Below are positions 1-6,054 of a stretch of 11,180 nt of DNA, in pieces. Within the stretch, counting starts at the first letter, position 1. The number at the start of each line of letters is the position of its first letter. Made by a program: the position numbers and the translations under genes. Origin of the DNA: Coriobacteriia bacterium. GTDB taxonomy: Bacteria; Actinomycetota; Coriobacteriia; Anaerosomatales; JAENZW01. The stretch is taken from NCBI GenBank assembly GCA_029858605.1, contig JAOUET010000043.1:1-11180 (forward strand), read 5' to 3'. The notes under the pieces are model-generated. The model did no database searches. It had not been told where the DNA came from and was given only the letters and a program-made list of their open reading frames with translations.

Positions 1-487
1 GTCGAGCGCCTGAATCCCGAATGGCAGCCGCCATGGAACGATCGTTGTGGAAGTAGCCGTGGTGGGAACCGGCGATGATGAGAGTCGGGTGGGACTGCAG
101 GAGGCGCACAATTGCCTCACTGAGGACTTCCTTTCGTGCGCCCAGGAAGTAGACGGGCCACCCACTGCGAGCGGCTTCCGCAAGGAGTTGATGCATGAGA
201 TCGATCCCGGTCACGCGCTGTGGCACCTTGCGGCCAAGAAGTCGGCCCGCCCACACAACCGATTGCCCGTCGGCATTGACGATGTCCGCGGAGCCGATGA
301 TCTCGCGCAGTCGCTGGTCGCGCGACGCCAAGACGACTTTGCCGGCGTTCAGCACAACATGTTGCGCGGGCTTTCGTGAGTCCACCAGACGACGACAAGC
401 CTCCACGGTCTCGTCCATGGTCACGAGATCAAGTGGCATGCCGAATAGCGTGGCGCGCTTGTCCTGCTGGAAGACCCTGCCTGACAT
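1..487 (-). CDS. WecG/TagA/CpsF-family glycosyltransferase (C-terminus cut by window edge)
   Basis: Only the first 162 codons are inside the window; the frame is open to base 1. Members of this family (GT26) transfer N-acetylmannosamine or its uronic acid from a UDP-sugar to a polyprenyl-diphosphate-linked GlcNAc at the inner membrane face, in teichoic acid, enterobacterial common antigen or capsule synthesis. Visible family features are LFGMPLDLVTMDE (residues 14-26), the NADG signature with the presumed catalytic Asp73, GRLLGRKVPQRVTGIDL (81-97) and the VYFLGARKE Rossmann-like strand-turn (112-120). Start: ATG at 487 is taken here, but it has no clear ribosome site. GTG at 499 in the same frame has GGTGA six bases upstream and is a real alternative. 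It is divergent from a sugar-phosphate transferase, so a polysaccharide locus is likely. The exact donor and acceptor cannot be read from this fragment. Confidence 0.88.
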   Translation of the reverse strand, partial: MSGRVFQQDKRATLFGMPLDLVTMDETVEACRRLVDSRKPAQHVVLNAGKVVLASRDQRLREIIGSADIVNADGQSVVWAGRLLGRKVPQRVTGIDLMHQLLAEAARSGWPVYFLGARKEVLSEAIVRLLQSHPTLIIAGSHHGYFHNDRSMAAAIRDSGAR

Positions 488-495
488 GACGAGAT

Positions 496-512
496 ACACT
501 ATACTTCACCGG
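496..512. promoter_or_regulatory. Possible divergent promoter core in the wecG-like / sugar transferase gap
   Basis: The 70-base gap between the two divergent genes holds one AT-rich patch. On the plus strand TATACT (500-505) matches the -10 consensus at 5 of 6 positions. On the minus strand TATAGT (503-498) also matches at 5 of 6. I find no convincing -35 hexamer at 16-19 bases for either direction, so this rests on the -10 match and on position. Confidence 0.3.
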
Positions 513-557
513 GGTTGCCGTGCGAGTCTGGTACGCCGTGCGAGGCAGGGGAGGTTC

Positions 558-1979
558 GTGGACCGGCGCATCACAGCGATCCAGATGGTCGTCGACCTTG
601 CGATGCTCGTCGCTGCCGGTCTAGCGGCCTCCATCGTCCGTTTTGGCACCATCGCCGCCGGGACGACGTTCGAGAATGCCGCAGCCGATCTTCCGTTCTG
701 GCAGCTCACACTCATCATCGCGCCCATCTGGCTCGTGTTCCTGTACGCAGAACGCCTCTACGATCCCGGCAGCACTTCCGTGCGTCCCGGCGAGCTCGCG
801 CGCGTGGCTCGAGCGCTGTCGTTCGGGCTGGTCGCCCTCATCATGCTCACGTACGTTCTCAAGCTGCAGGGCCTGTCGCGAGCGTGGACGCTGATCGCCT
901 GGGCGTTCGGAGTCGTCTTCGTACTTCTTGGGCGCTCCGTGGTACGCCTGATCGTGACCGAGATGAGGTCCAGGGGCCGTCTCACGCGGCGAACGCTCGT
1001 CGTGGGGTCGAACGCCGAAGCAGCCGACGTTATCCGCGTTCTGAAAGGGTCACCGGGTTCAGGCCTGATCGCTGTCGGATGTCTCGCATCGTCCCAAGCC
1101 GAGAGGCTCTCGCTCGACTTCTGCACGCCGGAGGTGCCGTGCCTCGGCGCGGCCCGAGAGCTGAAGGACATCGTGCGAGGCCACAAGGTCGACGTGGCCA
1201 TCATCGTGTCGTCGGCCTTCGACCACGACGTACTCGCCCGGATGATTGCTGAGTTGCGAGGCACCGGCGTTGAAATCAACGTGTCATCCGGCCTCTTTGA
1301 GGTTCTGACAAGCCGAGTCTTGATTCGCGAGATCGGCGGCGTTCCGCTGATCACGGTGCGCGGGGTGTCGCTGTCCAAGCGCAAGCTCGTCACCAAGCGT
1401 GCATTCGACCTGGCAGTAGCGAGCTCGATCGTGCTACTGGGATCACCCGCATGGATTCTCATCGCGCTCGGAATCAAGATCACGAGCCCAGGCCCGGTCT
1501 TCTACAAGCAGCAGAGGGTCGGCCGACGAGGCAGCCGCTTCGGCATGTACAAGTTCCGCTCGATGGTGGCGGACGCCGATGCGCAGCTCAAGGCGCTGCA
1601 GGCAGAGAACGAGGCGAGCGGACCGCTGTTCAAGATGAAGGACGACCCCCGCGTGACATCCATCGGCAAGTGGATGCGGAAGTTCTCGATCGACGAGTTC
1701 CCCCAGCTCATCAACGTCCTGAAGGGGGAGATGAGCCTCGTCGGCCCGCGGCCACCGCTTCTGGGTGAGGCCGAGGAGTATACCGAGCGTCACTGGCGGC
1801 GCATGGAGGTGCTCCCGGGGATGACCGGATTGTGGCAGGTGTCGGGGCGCTCAAGGCTAACCTTCGACGAGATGGTTAGACTTGACCTGTTCTACATCGA
1901 GAACTGGTCTGTGTCGTTGGACCTGCAGCTCATGGCGCGAACCGTGCCCGCGGTTCTGTTCGCACGCGGAGCGTACTGA
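558..1979 (+). CDS. Exopolysaccharide polyprenyl glycosylphosphotransferase (sugar-1-phosphate transferase)
   Basis: Integral membrane enzyme that moves a sugar-1-phosphate from a UDP-sugar onto undecaprenyl phosphate, the first step of a lipid-linked glycan. The 473-aa length fits the family. An N-terminal hydrophobic part has about four membrane segments (roughly 10-32, 48-68, 88-104, 110-130). A central CoA-binding-like Rossmann domain follows (about 144-270, starting RTLVVGSNAEAADVI). The C-terminal transferase domain begins with a membrane helix (282-308) and carries GPVFYKQQRVGRRG (312-325), YKFRSM (331-336), SIDEFPQLINVLKGEMS (377-393) with the Asp379-Glu380 catalytic pair, LVGPRPP (394-400) and the GLWQVSGRS stretch (424-432). 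Start: GTG at 558, just after AGGGGAGG. The frame is open far upstream, but the extra sequence is unlike the family and crosses the divergent gene. Its stop overlaps the next start (TGATG). The sugar specificity is not decidable. Confidence 0.93.
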   Translation: MDRRITAIQMVVDLAMLVAAGLAASIVRFGTIAAGTTFENAAADLPFWQLTLIIAPIWLVFLYAERLYDPGSTSVRPGELARVARALSFGLVALIMLTYVLKLQGLSRAWTLIAWAFGVVFVLLGRSVVRLIVTEMRSRGRLTRRTLVVGSNAEAADVIRVLKGSPGSGLIAVGCLASSQAERLSLDFCTPEVPCLGAARELKDIVRGHKVDVAIIVSSAFDHDVLARMIAELRGTGVEINVSSGLFEVLTSRVLIREIGGVPLITVRGVSLSKRKLVTKRAFDLAVASSIVLLGSPAWILIALGIKITSPGPVFYKQQRVGRRGSRFGMYKFRSMVADADAQLKALQAENEASGPLFKMKDDPRVTSIGKWMRKFSIDEFPQLINVLKGEMSLVGPRPPLLGEAEEYTERHWRRMEVLPGMTGLWQVSGRSRLTFDEMVRLDLFYIENWSVSLDLQLMARTVPAVLFARGAY

Positions 1980-2980
1980 TGCGCATTCTGGCTACGGGAG
2001 GCGCGGGCTACATAGGGTCCGTGACCACGAGGCTACTCTGTGACGCCGGCCACGACGTAGTCGTGCTCGACACGTTGGAGCGAGGGTACGCTGCATCCGT
2101 CGACGGCCGAGCGCGTCTGGTCCAGGGTTCTGTCGGCGATCGCGATGCAGTATGCACCGCTCTTGAGGGAGTCGATGCGGTTCTGCACCTCGCCGGCTAC
2201 ATCGAGGTTGCCGAATCACAAGTGCGAGCCGCCGACTATCTCGAGAACAACGCCGTCCTGCCGATGGAGTTGGTCGAGTCGATGCTCGAACGCGGCGTCG
2301 ACGCGATAGTGTTCTCGTCGACCGCGGCGGTCTACGGCGAACCCGAGTCGATACCGATCAATGAGGACGCCCCGACTCGTCCCGTGAACGTGTACGGAGC
2401 CAGCAAGCTGATGTTCGAGCGGATGCTCGACTGGTACGGGTCACGGCGCGGCTTGCGTTCTGTGCGACTGCGCTACTTCAATGTCGCGGGAGCGTGGCCG
2501 GACGGTTCGATCGGCGAAGCTCACGACCCCGAGACGCACATCATTCCCCGCATACTTGGAGCCGTGGCGTCCGGCCAGAGGCAGTTCGAGGTCTACGGGT
2601 CGGACTACGACACGCCGGACCGCACGTGCGTGAGAGACTACATCCACGTGTGCGACTTGGCAGAGGCCCACCGCCTGGCACTCGAGTACGTGCATTCCGG
2701 CGGCCAGACCGGAGTATTCAATCTGGGCAACGGAGAGGGCTACAGCAACCTGGACGTCGTGCGAACGTGCGCCCAGGTTGTCGGCAGTCAGATCGAAGTT
2801 GTGTTCGGGGATCGGCGTTCGGGCGACCCCGCCGTTCTTGTGGCATCTGCTTCGCTTGCCGAAGAGGTCCTGGGCTGGCGTCCGGAGCGTCCAGAGCTTG
2901 CCAGGATAGCGACAGATGCGTGGACGTGGCACAGTACTCATCCGAAGGGCTATCGGGCCGTGGAGGAAGTGGTAGAATGA
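1979..2980 (+). CDS. galE: UDP-glucose 4-epimerase, GalE type
   Basis: Cytoplasmic NAD-dependent short-chain dehydrogenase that interconverts UDP-glucose and UDP-galactose, or the N-acetyl forms. The 333-aa length is normal. The NAD site TGGAGYIGS lies at residues 6-14. SSTAAVYGE (113-121) supplies the catalytic Ser/Thr, and YGASK (139-143) gives the Tyr139/Lys143 pair. YFNVAGA (166-172) and CVRDYIHVCDLAEAH (217-231) are GalE hallmarks, and VFNLGNGEGYS (246-256) is also typical. The start ATG shares a base with the stop of the preceding sugar transferase, so translation is probably coupled and the enzyme probably supplies that pathway with its UDP-sugar. A related nucleotide-sugar epimerase with another substrate is possible, since substrate size cannot be judged from sequence alone here. 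Confidence 0.92.
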   Translation: MRILATGGAGYIGSVTTRLLCDAGHDVVVLDTLERGYAASVDGRARLVQGSVGDRDAVCTALEGVDAVLHLAGYIEVAESQVRAADYLENNAVLPMELVESMLERGVDAIVFSSTAAVYGEPESIPINEDAPTRPVNVYGASKLMFERMLDWYGSRRGLRSVRLRYFNVAGAWPDGSIGEAHDPETHIIPRILGAVASGQRQFEVYGSDYDTPDRTCVRDYIHVCDLAEAHRLALEYVHSGGQTGVFNLGNGEGYSNLDVVRTCAQVVGSQIEVVFGDRRSGDPAVLVASASLAEEVLGWRPERPELARIATDAWTWHSTHPKGYRAVEEVVE

Positions 2981-3007
2981 CCGTCGCCGCTTGCGCGGCA
3001 CCCGTAT

Positions 3008-3082
3008 GGGCGATTGGCTCAGGGGGAGAGCGCTTCCTTCACACGGAAGAGGTCGTTGGTTCAAATCCAACATCGCCCACCA
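3008..3082 (+). tRNA. tRNA-Val, anticodon CAC
   Basis: A complete cloverleaf can be folded by hand. The acceptor arm is GGGCGAT (3008-3014) with ATCGCCC (3072-3078). The D arm is GCTC/GAGC around loop AGGGGGA. The anticodon arm is CTTCC/GGAAG (3033-3037, 3045-3049) with loop TTCACAC, giving anticodon CAC at 3040-3042, which reads the Val codon GTG. The T arm is GTTGG/CCAAC with loop TTCAAAT. The discriminator is A3079, and CCA is encoded at 3080-3082. All four stems pair perfectly. It lies 27 bases after the galE stop. Confidence 0.97.
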
Positions 3083-3089
3083 ACCATTC

Positions 3090-3117
3090 GAAGCCCCGCC
3101 GTTCGGCGGGGCTTCTT
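3090..3117 (+). terminator. Intrinsic terminator after tRNA-Val
   Basis: A perfect 11-bp hairpin runs from G3090 to C3115: arm GAAGCCCCGCC, loop GTTC (3101-3104), arm GGCGGGGCTTC. It starts eight bases after the tRNA CCA end. The tail TTGCG is only weakly T-rich, but stem strength and position argue for a terminator of the tRNA and perhaps of the galE transcript. The rest of the gap to the next gene (3118-3305) shows nothing I can name. Confidence 0.8.
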
Positions 3118-3305
3118 GCGTGTTCGGATACCCGACGCCACCGCCCGGAACCTCGCGCAGCCCCGGAGCCTTGTACGACGTGCGCCGAGTTCAAACCCAT
3201 TTGTGATTTTCGGCACTGACACATCTGACGAACGGGCCGATGTAAGGAGCATAAGCGACGCAGGCCGTCGAGGAACGCGGAGGCGAACAGACGGAAGGCG
3301 CAGCG

Positions 3306-3656
3306 ATGGACAACTCGCAATGGCACGCGCCAGATGGAACCAAGGGCATCGCGCCCTATCAAGCGCGCGAACTCCTGATCGATTGCTTCGCCGACGCACA
3401 TCGCGGCCGGCTTCTCGCGGCGGTCGAGAACCTCTCTGCAGAGCCGGACGAGTTGTGGGTGCGCAGGACTGTGGCTTCGGCAATCCAATCGAAGTTCAGC
3501 GAATTCGGTCTGGATTTCGAGAAACCGACCCCCCAGTCGATCGCAAGGGTGGCGGACGCGCTCGCGGCAGAAGCGGTCGCGTCGGGAACGCCGCAGGTGG
3601 TCATCGACCATCACCTCAACGAGATGCGCAAGGTGATCGAGCGTATGCCGCACTAG
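3306..3656 (+). CDS. Hypothetical 116-aa soluble protein
   Basis: I do not recognise a family. The protein is 116 residues, has no membrane segment, signal peptide or Cys-based metal site, and looks mostly helical. An acidic, leucine-rich helix lies around 18-45 (ARELLIDCFADAHRGRLLAA), another around 54-66, and a third at the C-terminus (VIDHHLNEMRKVIERM). Codon third positions are strongly G/C-rich, as in its neighbours, which supports real coding over chance. The ATG at 3306 follows a modest GGAAGG about eight bases upstream. It stands alone between the tRNA terminator and a convergent minus-strand unit, so context gives no hint of function. Its stop codon lies inside the first copy of a 10-bp direct repeat. 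Confidence 0.7.
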   Translation: MDNSQWHAPDGTKGIAPYQARELLIDCFADAHRGRLLAAVENLSAEPDELWVRRTVASAIQSKFSEFGLDFEKPTPQSIARVADALAAEAVASGTPQVVIDHHLNEMRKVIERMPH

Positions 3657-3678
3657 GCGAGACCGGACCACTAGGCGA
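3651..3678. repeat. Short direct repeat CACTAGGCGA x2
   Basis: CACTAGGCGA occurs at 3651-3660 and exactly again at 3669-3678, an 18-base period. The first copy contains the TAG stop of the 116-aa gene. This looks like a small local duplication. No function is evident. Confidence 0.6.
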
Positions 3679-3747
3679 AGCTGGGCTCCTTGTTCGCGCG
3701 GGCATCTCTTCGGCAGACGTATCCGTCCAACGGACGTGAAGCTACGT

Positions 3748-3906
3748 TCAACAGCCGGGCTCGCCGGCGTGTCCACAGCAGCTCCGCAACCGAAAGACCT
3801 TTCGCGCGCTGTTGCGGAAGACGAGCCAGACCTTGCGCCCGATCGGCATGTCTGCCCTCAGATTGCGCCTGAAGGCGCTTGCGGAGGGGGTCGCGTCTCC
3901 ACACAT
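3748..3906 (-). CDS. Small Cys-rich protein ending CCGHAGEPGC (52 aa)
   Basis: A short minus-strand gene. ATG at 3906 is preceded by a strong AAGGAGG five bases upstream, and the frame ends at TGA (3750-3748) after 52 codons. The N-terminal half is basic and low in complexity. The middle GRKVWLVFRNSARKVFRLRS (residues 23-42) is an amphipathic basic helix candidate. The last ten residues are CCGHAGEPGC, with three cysteines. From memory, short actinobacterial proteins of unknown function end in a similar CCGxxGEPGC motif; I cannot name a family. An internal ATG (Met20, base 3849) also has a GAGGG site and could be the true start, giving 33 aa. It begins 39 bases after the disulfide-reductase stop on the same strand, so co-transcription and a thiol-redox or metal link are plausible but inferred. 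Confidence 0.68.
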   Translation of the reverse strand: MCGDATPSASAFRRNLRADMPIGRKVWLVFRNSARKVFRLRSCCGHAGEPGC

Positions 3907-3945
3907 GAAGGCCTCCTTCAGGGTTGAGAACTGGGTTCCCTGTAT

Positions 3946-5304
3946 CTACCAAGCCGCCCAGTTGACCGATTCACAGTAGGCCGGATGGACCCCGAGCGTG
4001 TCCCGGATCGCCGAGTCCGTGGCTCCCGTTCGAATGCCCAATGCGAGCGAGTAGATCAGGTCGCTCGCCGTGGGACCTGCGATGTGTGCACCCAGCAGCC
4101 GTCCGTCGCTTTCGCCGAAGAGGAGCTTCACGAGCCCATCGCGCTCGTCTTCGATGATGGCGGCGCCGAGTGAATCGAACTTCGTCACCCGTGCGCGATA
4201 GGGGATGCCGAGGCGCTGGGCGTCGGCCTCGCTCAGACCGACCTGTGCGACCTGCGGAACCGTATAGACGGTCGTAGGAACGGCCGAGTAGTCCGGTGCG
4301 TGCGGCTCGTCGCTGTCGATGGACCAGGCCACGGTTCGCCCCTGGTAGGAGGCCACCGGGGTCTGCATCATGCCGCCCGCCGCATCTCCGGCGGCCCAGA
4401 CGCGTGGGTTGCTGGTTCTCAGGAACTCGTCTAGCACGAGTGCGCCCCTCTCGTCGGTCTCGATGCCGCCTGCGGACAGGTCGAGCGCGTCGAACGAAGG
4501 GCGCCGACCGACGGCCATGAGAACGCGTGCGTACGTCCCTTCGTGCGTTTCGCCCGTTGGCTTCTCGAGGAAGGTCGCCGTGATGTCGCCGGGGTCACCG
4601 GAGAGAGCCTGCATTCGGCAGTTCGAATGGAACGAGACTCCCATCCGTCCCAATCGCCGCACCGGGACTTGCGCGACATCCGGATCGAGCATCTCGAGAG
4701 GACGCGGTCCGGAGGAGACGAGGGTGATCTTGGTGCCGAAGGAGGCAAAGATGGCGGCGAACTCCATGCCGATGAAACCGCCGCCGACAATGAGCAGAGT
4801 GTCGGGTGGTTCGGGGTAGCCGAGAGCCGCGTCGCTGGCGTCGGCGAGCTCGATTCCGGGTAGGGGTGGCAGTACCGGTGCGGAGCCCGTCGCGATCACC
4901 ACGCTGTCCGGTGTCAGCACGCTGTCGCCGACCGAGACCTGTTCGGGAGACACGAAGTGCGCGGTGGCCTTGGCGAGACGGACGCCGGCGGACGCGAATA
5001 GCGATTCCTGGTCGCCGGCGTATGTCTCCTCAGAGTGCCATTTCCAGGCGAGCACGGTCTGCCAGTCGGTGACAGGCTGCGTGACGCCGATCCCGAATTG
5101 CTCGGCGGTGTCCACAACTCGACGCACTGCGGCCGAATGAGCGAGGGATTTCTTCGGCATGCAGCCACGCCAGAGACAGGTGCCGCCGATCCGGTCGTGA
5201 TCGGCCACCGTCACGGACCACCCCGCTTGGGCAAGCGAGCGAGCAGCAGCGGTTCCGGCAGCACCGCTGCCTATGACCAATACAGTGCGTCGCTCGGCGG
5301 CCAC
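3946..5304 (-). CDS. Class I pyridine nucleotide-disulfide oxidoreductase (dihydrolipoyl dehydrogenase / glutathione reductase-like)
   Basis: Homodimeric FAD flavoprotein that passes electrons from NAD(P)H through an active-site dithiol to a disulfide or metal substrate. Counting from GTG 5304 it has 452 aa, the usual length. Residues 8-22 hold the FAD motif VIGSGAAG. GGTCLWRGCMPKK (40-52) holds the redox pair Cys43/Cys48. ATG at 139-141 and AAGDAAG at 304-310 are FAD contacts. VGGGFIGMEFA (173-183) is the NAD(P) motif. The C-terminal dimer domain ends HPAYCESVNWAAW, with the His440-Glu445 base pair kept. The strand after the NAD(P) motif ends VSSGPRP rather than in an acidic residue, which would allow NADPH (inference). 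Start: GTG follows GAAGGGA by about six bases. An upstream ATG at 5409 would add 35 residues with no family resemblance. The substrate is unknown; lipoamide, glutathione/mycothiol-type or mercuric reductase cannot be separated. Confidence 0.9.
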   Translation of the reverse strand: MAAERRTVLVIGSGAAGTAAARSLAQAGWSVTVADHDRIGGTCLWRGCMPKKSLAHSAAVRRVVDTAEQFGIGVTQPVTDWQTVLAWKWHSEETYAGDQESLFASAGVRLAKATAHFVSPEQVSVGDSVLTPDSVVIATGSAPVLPPLPGIELADASDAALGYPEPPDTLLIVGGGFIGMEFAAIFASFGTKITLVSSGPRPLEMLDPDVAQVPVRRLGRMGVSFHSNCRMQALSGDPGDITATFLEKPTGETHEGTYARVLMAVGRRPSFDALDLSAGGIETDERGALVLDEFLRTSNPRVWAAGDAAGGMMQTPVASYQGRTVAWSIDSDEPHAPDYSAVPTTVYTVPQVAQVGLSEADAQRLGIPYRARVTKFDSLGAAIIEDERDGLVKLLFGESDGRLLGAHIAGPTASDLIYSLALGIRTGATDSAIRDTLGVHPAYCESVNWAAW

Positions 5305-5525
5305 GCTGCGTCCCTTCGTAGGTCTTGAAGTCAATGTCGCGTGAGGTCCAGGTCGTGCCCTTGCTTCTCGGATTATTGCCGAGCGAACGGCGCGAGAAAC
5401 CGGGTGCAAACGCCGAGCGTGCGCCGAGTAGGGCGGGAAGGCAACGCTCTCGGAAGTGGCCCGCGAGAAGAGTGCTCGCGCCAGAATGAGACCCGCGCGA
5501 TTGTGAGCGGAGTTTGTATCACTTG

Positions 5526-5555
5526 TTTACAAATCGTTGTTTGTGCGGCTAGAAT
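5526..5555 (+). promoter_or_regulatory. Sigma70-type promoter for the nuo operon
   Basis: TTTACA (5526-5531) and TAGAAT (5550-5555) each match the -35 and -10 consensus at 5 of 6 positions, with an 18-base spacer. They sit in the only clearly AT-rich patch near the operon. Transcription would begin around 5562, giving a leader of roughly 120 bases before nuoA. The -35 lies inside an imperfect palindrome (5521-5534, ACTTGT TT ACAAAT) that resembles the arms of the downstream inverted repeat. Confidence 0.55.
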
Positions 5556-5631
5556 GCCGTACAACACGCGCACCGGGTGCTACCGGGGCGTCGGGATAGG
5601 GGCCTGCGGGGGGACGTCTTACCGGCCTAGA

Positions 5632-5656
5632 TACTTGTAACAAAGAGTTACAAGTA
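5632..5656. promoter_or_regulatory. Perfect 10-bp inverted repeat in the nuo leader (operator or RNA hairpin)
   Basis: Arms TACTTGTAAC (5632-5641) and GTTACAAGTA (5647-5656) are exact reverse complements around the spacer AAAGA. The repeat ends 29 bases before the nuoA ATG and about 70 bases after the predicted transcription start. The TTGT...ACAA ends recall a Rex-type redox operator, and Rex controls nuo genes in some actinobacteria. The inner bases and spacing do not match the usual Rex site, so a TetR/MarR-like operator or a leader hairpin is equally possible. Confidence 0.55.
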
Positions 5657-5685
5657 CATGAGACGACTGCGGCAGGGGGTTGTGG

Positions 5686-6054
5686 ATGCAGGGCTTGCCT
5701 GCAGATAGGTTGCTATTCGTACTCGGCCTGGCGACTGCTGCCGCCGGTTTCATCGGGCTGGTCTTCTTGATCAACAAACTTCTGTCTCCGCGAAATCCCA
5801 CATCGGAGAAGGTGGAACCCTACGAGTGCGGCATGGAGCAGGCCGGCCAGCCATGGGCTGCCGTGCGCCTACGCTTCGCAACGATTGCACTCCTGTTCGT
5901 TCTGTTCGACGCCGAATCCGTGCTCCTGTTCGCTGTTGCCACCAAGCTGAGAGGCAGCTGGGTCGCACTGGTGGAAGTAGCGGTCTTCGTGGCGTTCCTC
6001 GCGTTGGGTCTCGCGTATGCGTGGCGGAAGGGGGCGCTGGCGTGGCGCTTGTAG
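5686..6054 (+). CDS. nuoA: NADH-quinone oxidoreductase subunit A
   Basis: Small membrane subunit of respiratory complex I, located at the junction with NuoH and NuoJ and helping form the quinone entry region. Its 122 aa contain three hydrophobic helices (about 8-30, 62-82, 90-112), the usual number. The loop after helix 1 carries the family signature SEKVEPYECGMEQ, and helix 2 holds LLFVLFDAES, with the conserved acidic pair in the membrane. Start: ATG at 5686 has GCAGGGGG six bases upstream; an in-frame TTG at 5680 sits directly on that site and is less likely. It is the first gene of the operon, and its end overlaps the nuoB start by 13 bases. Confidence 0.95.
   Translation: MQGLPADRLLFVLGLATAAAGFIGLVFLINKLLSPRNPTSEKVEPYECGMEQAGQPWAAVRLRFATIALLFVLFDAESVLLFAVATKLRGSWVALVEVAVFVAFLALGLAYAWRKGALAWRL

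Larger units (their letters stand above)
5305..5685. other. 381-base intergenic region between divergent oxidoreductase and nuo operon
   Basis: No credible gene is visible in either strand. The region is GC-rich except for an AT-rich island at about 5510-5560 that carries the nuo promoter, and a second AT-rich spot at 5631-5660 that carries the inverted repeat. A minus-strand promoter for the oxidoreductase should also lie here; AATAAT on the minus strand near 5380 is a possible -10, but no -35 supports it. Confidence 0.7.

Noticed and set aside
195..557. N-terminal extension of the sugar transferase back to ATG 195
   Set aside because: The extra 121 residues are unlike the family and run antisense through the WecG/TagA-like gene. 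GTG 558 has a good ribosome site and gives the normal length.
3008..3082. tRNA-Val as an integration site for a mobile element
   Set aside because: No integrase and no repeated copy of the tRNA 3' end was found in the window.
3724..3736. Hairpin CGTCC-AAC-GGACG as terminator for the minus-strand unit
   Set aside because: The stem has only five pairs and no T-rich tail on the minus strand, too weak to call.
3039..3776. 245-aa minus-strand frame across the tRNA terminator and the 116-aa gene
   Set aside because: It crosses the tRNA and its terminator, and lacks motifs. The plus-strand 116-aa frame has the expected G/C-rich third positions.
5305..5409. 35-residue N-terminal extension of the disulfide reductase from ATG 5409
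   Set aside because: It is Arg-rich, has no family similarity, and the FAD motif begins only a few residues after GTG 5304, which has its own ribosome site.
5501..5522. GTGA-N12-TCAC as a CRP/FNR-type site
   Set aside because: The spacing of the half sites does not fit the CRP/FNR arrangement (six bases between TGTGA and TCACA halves).
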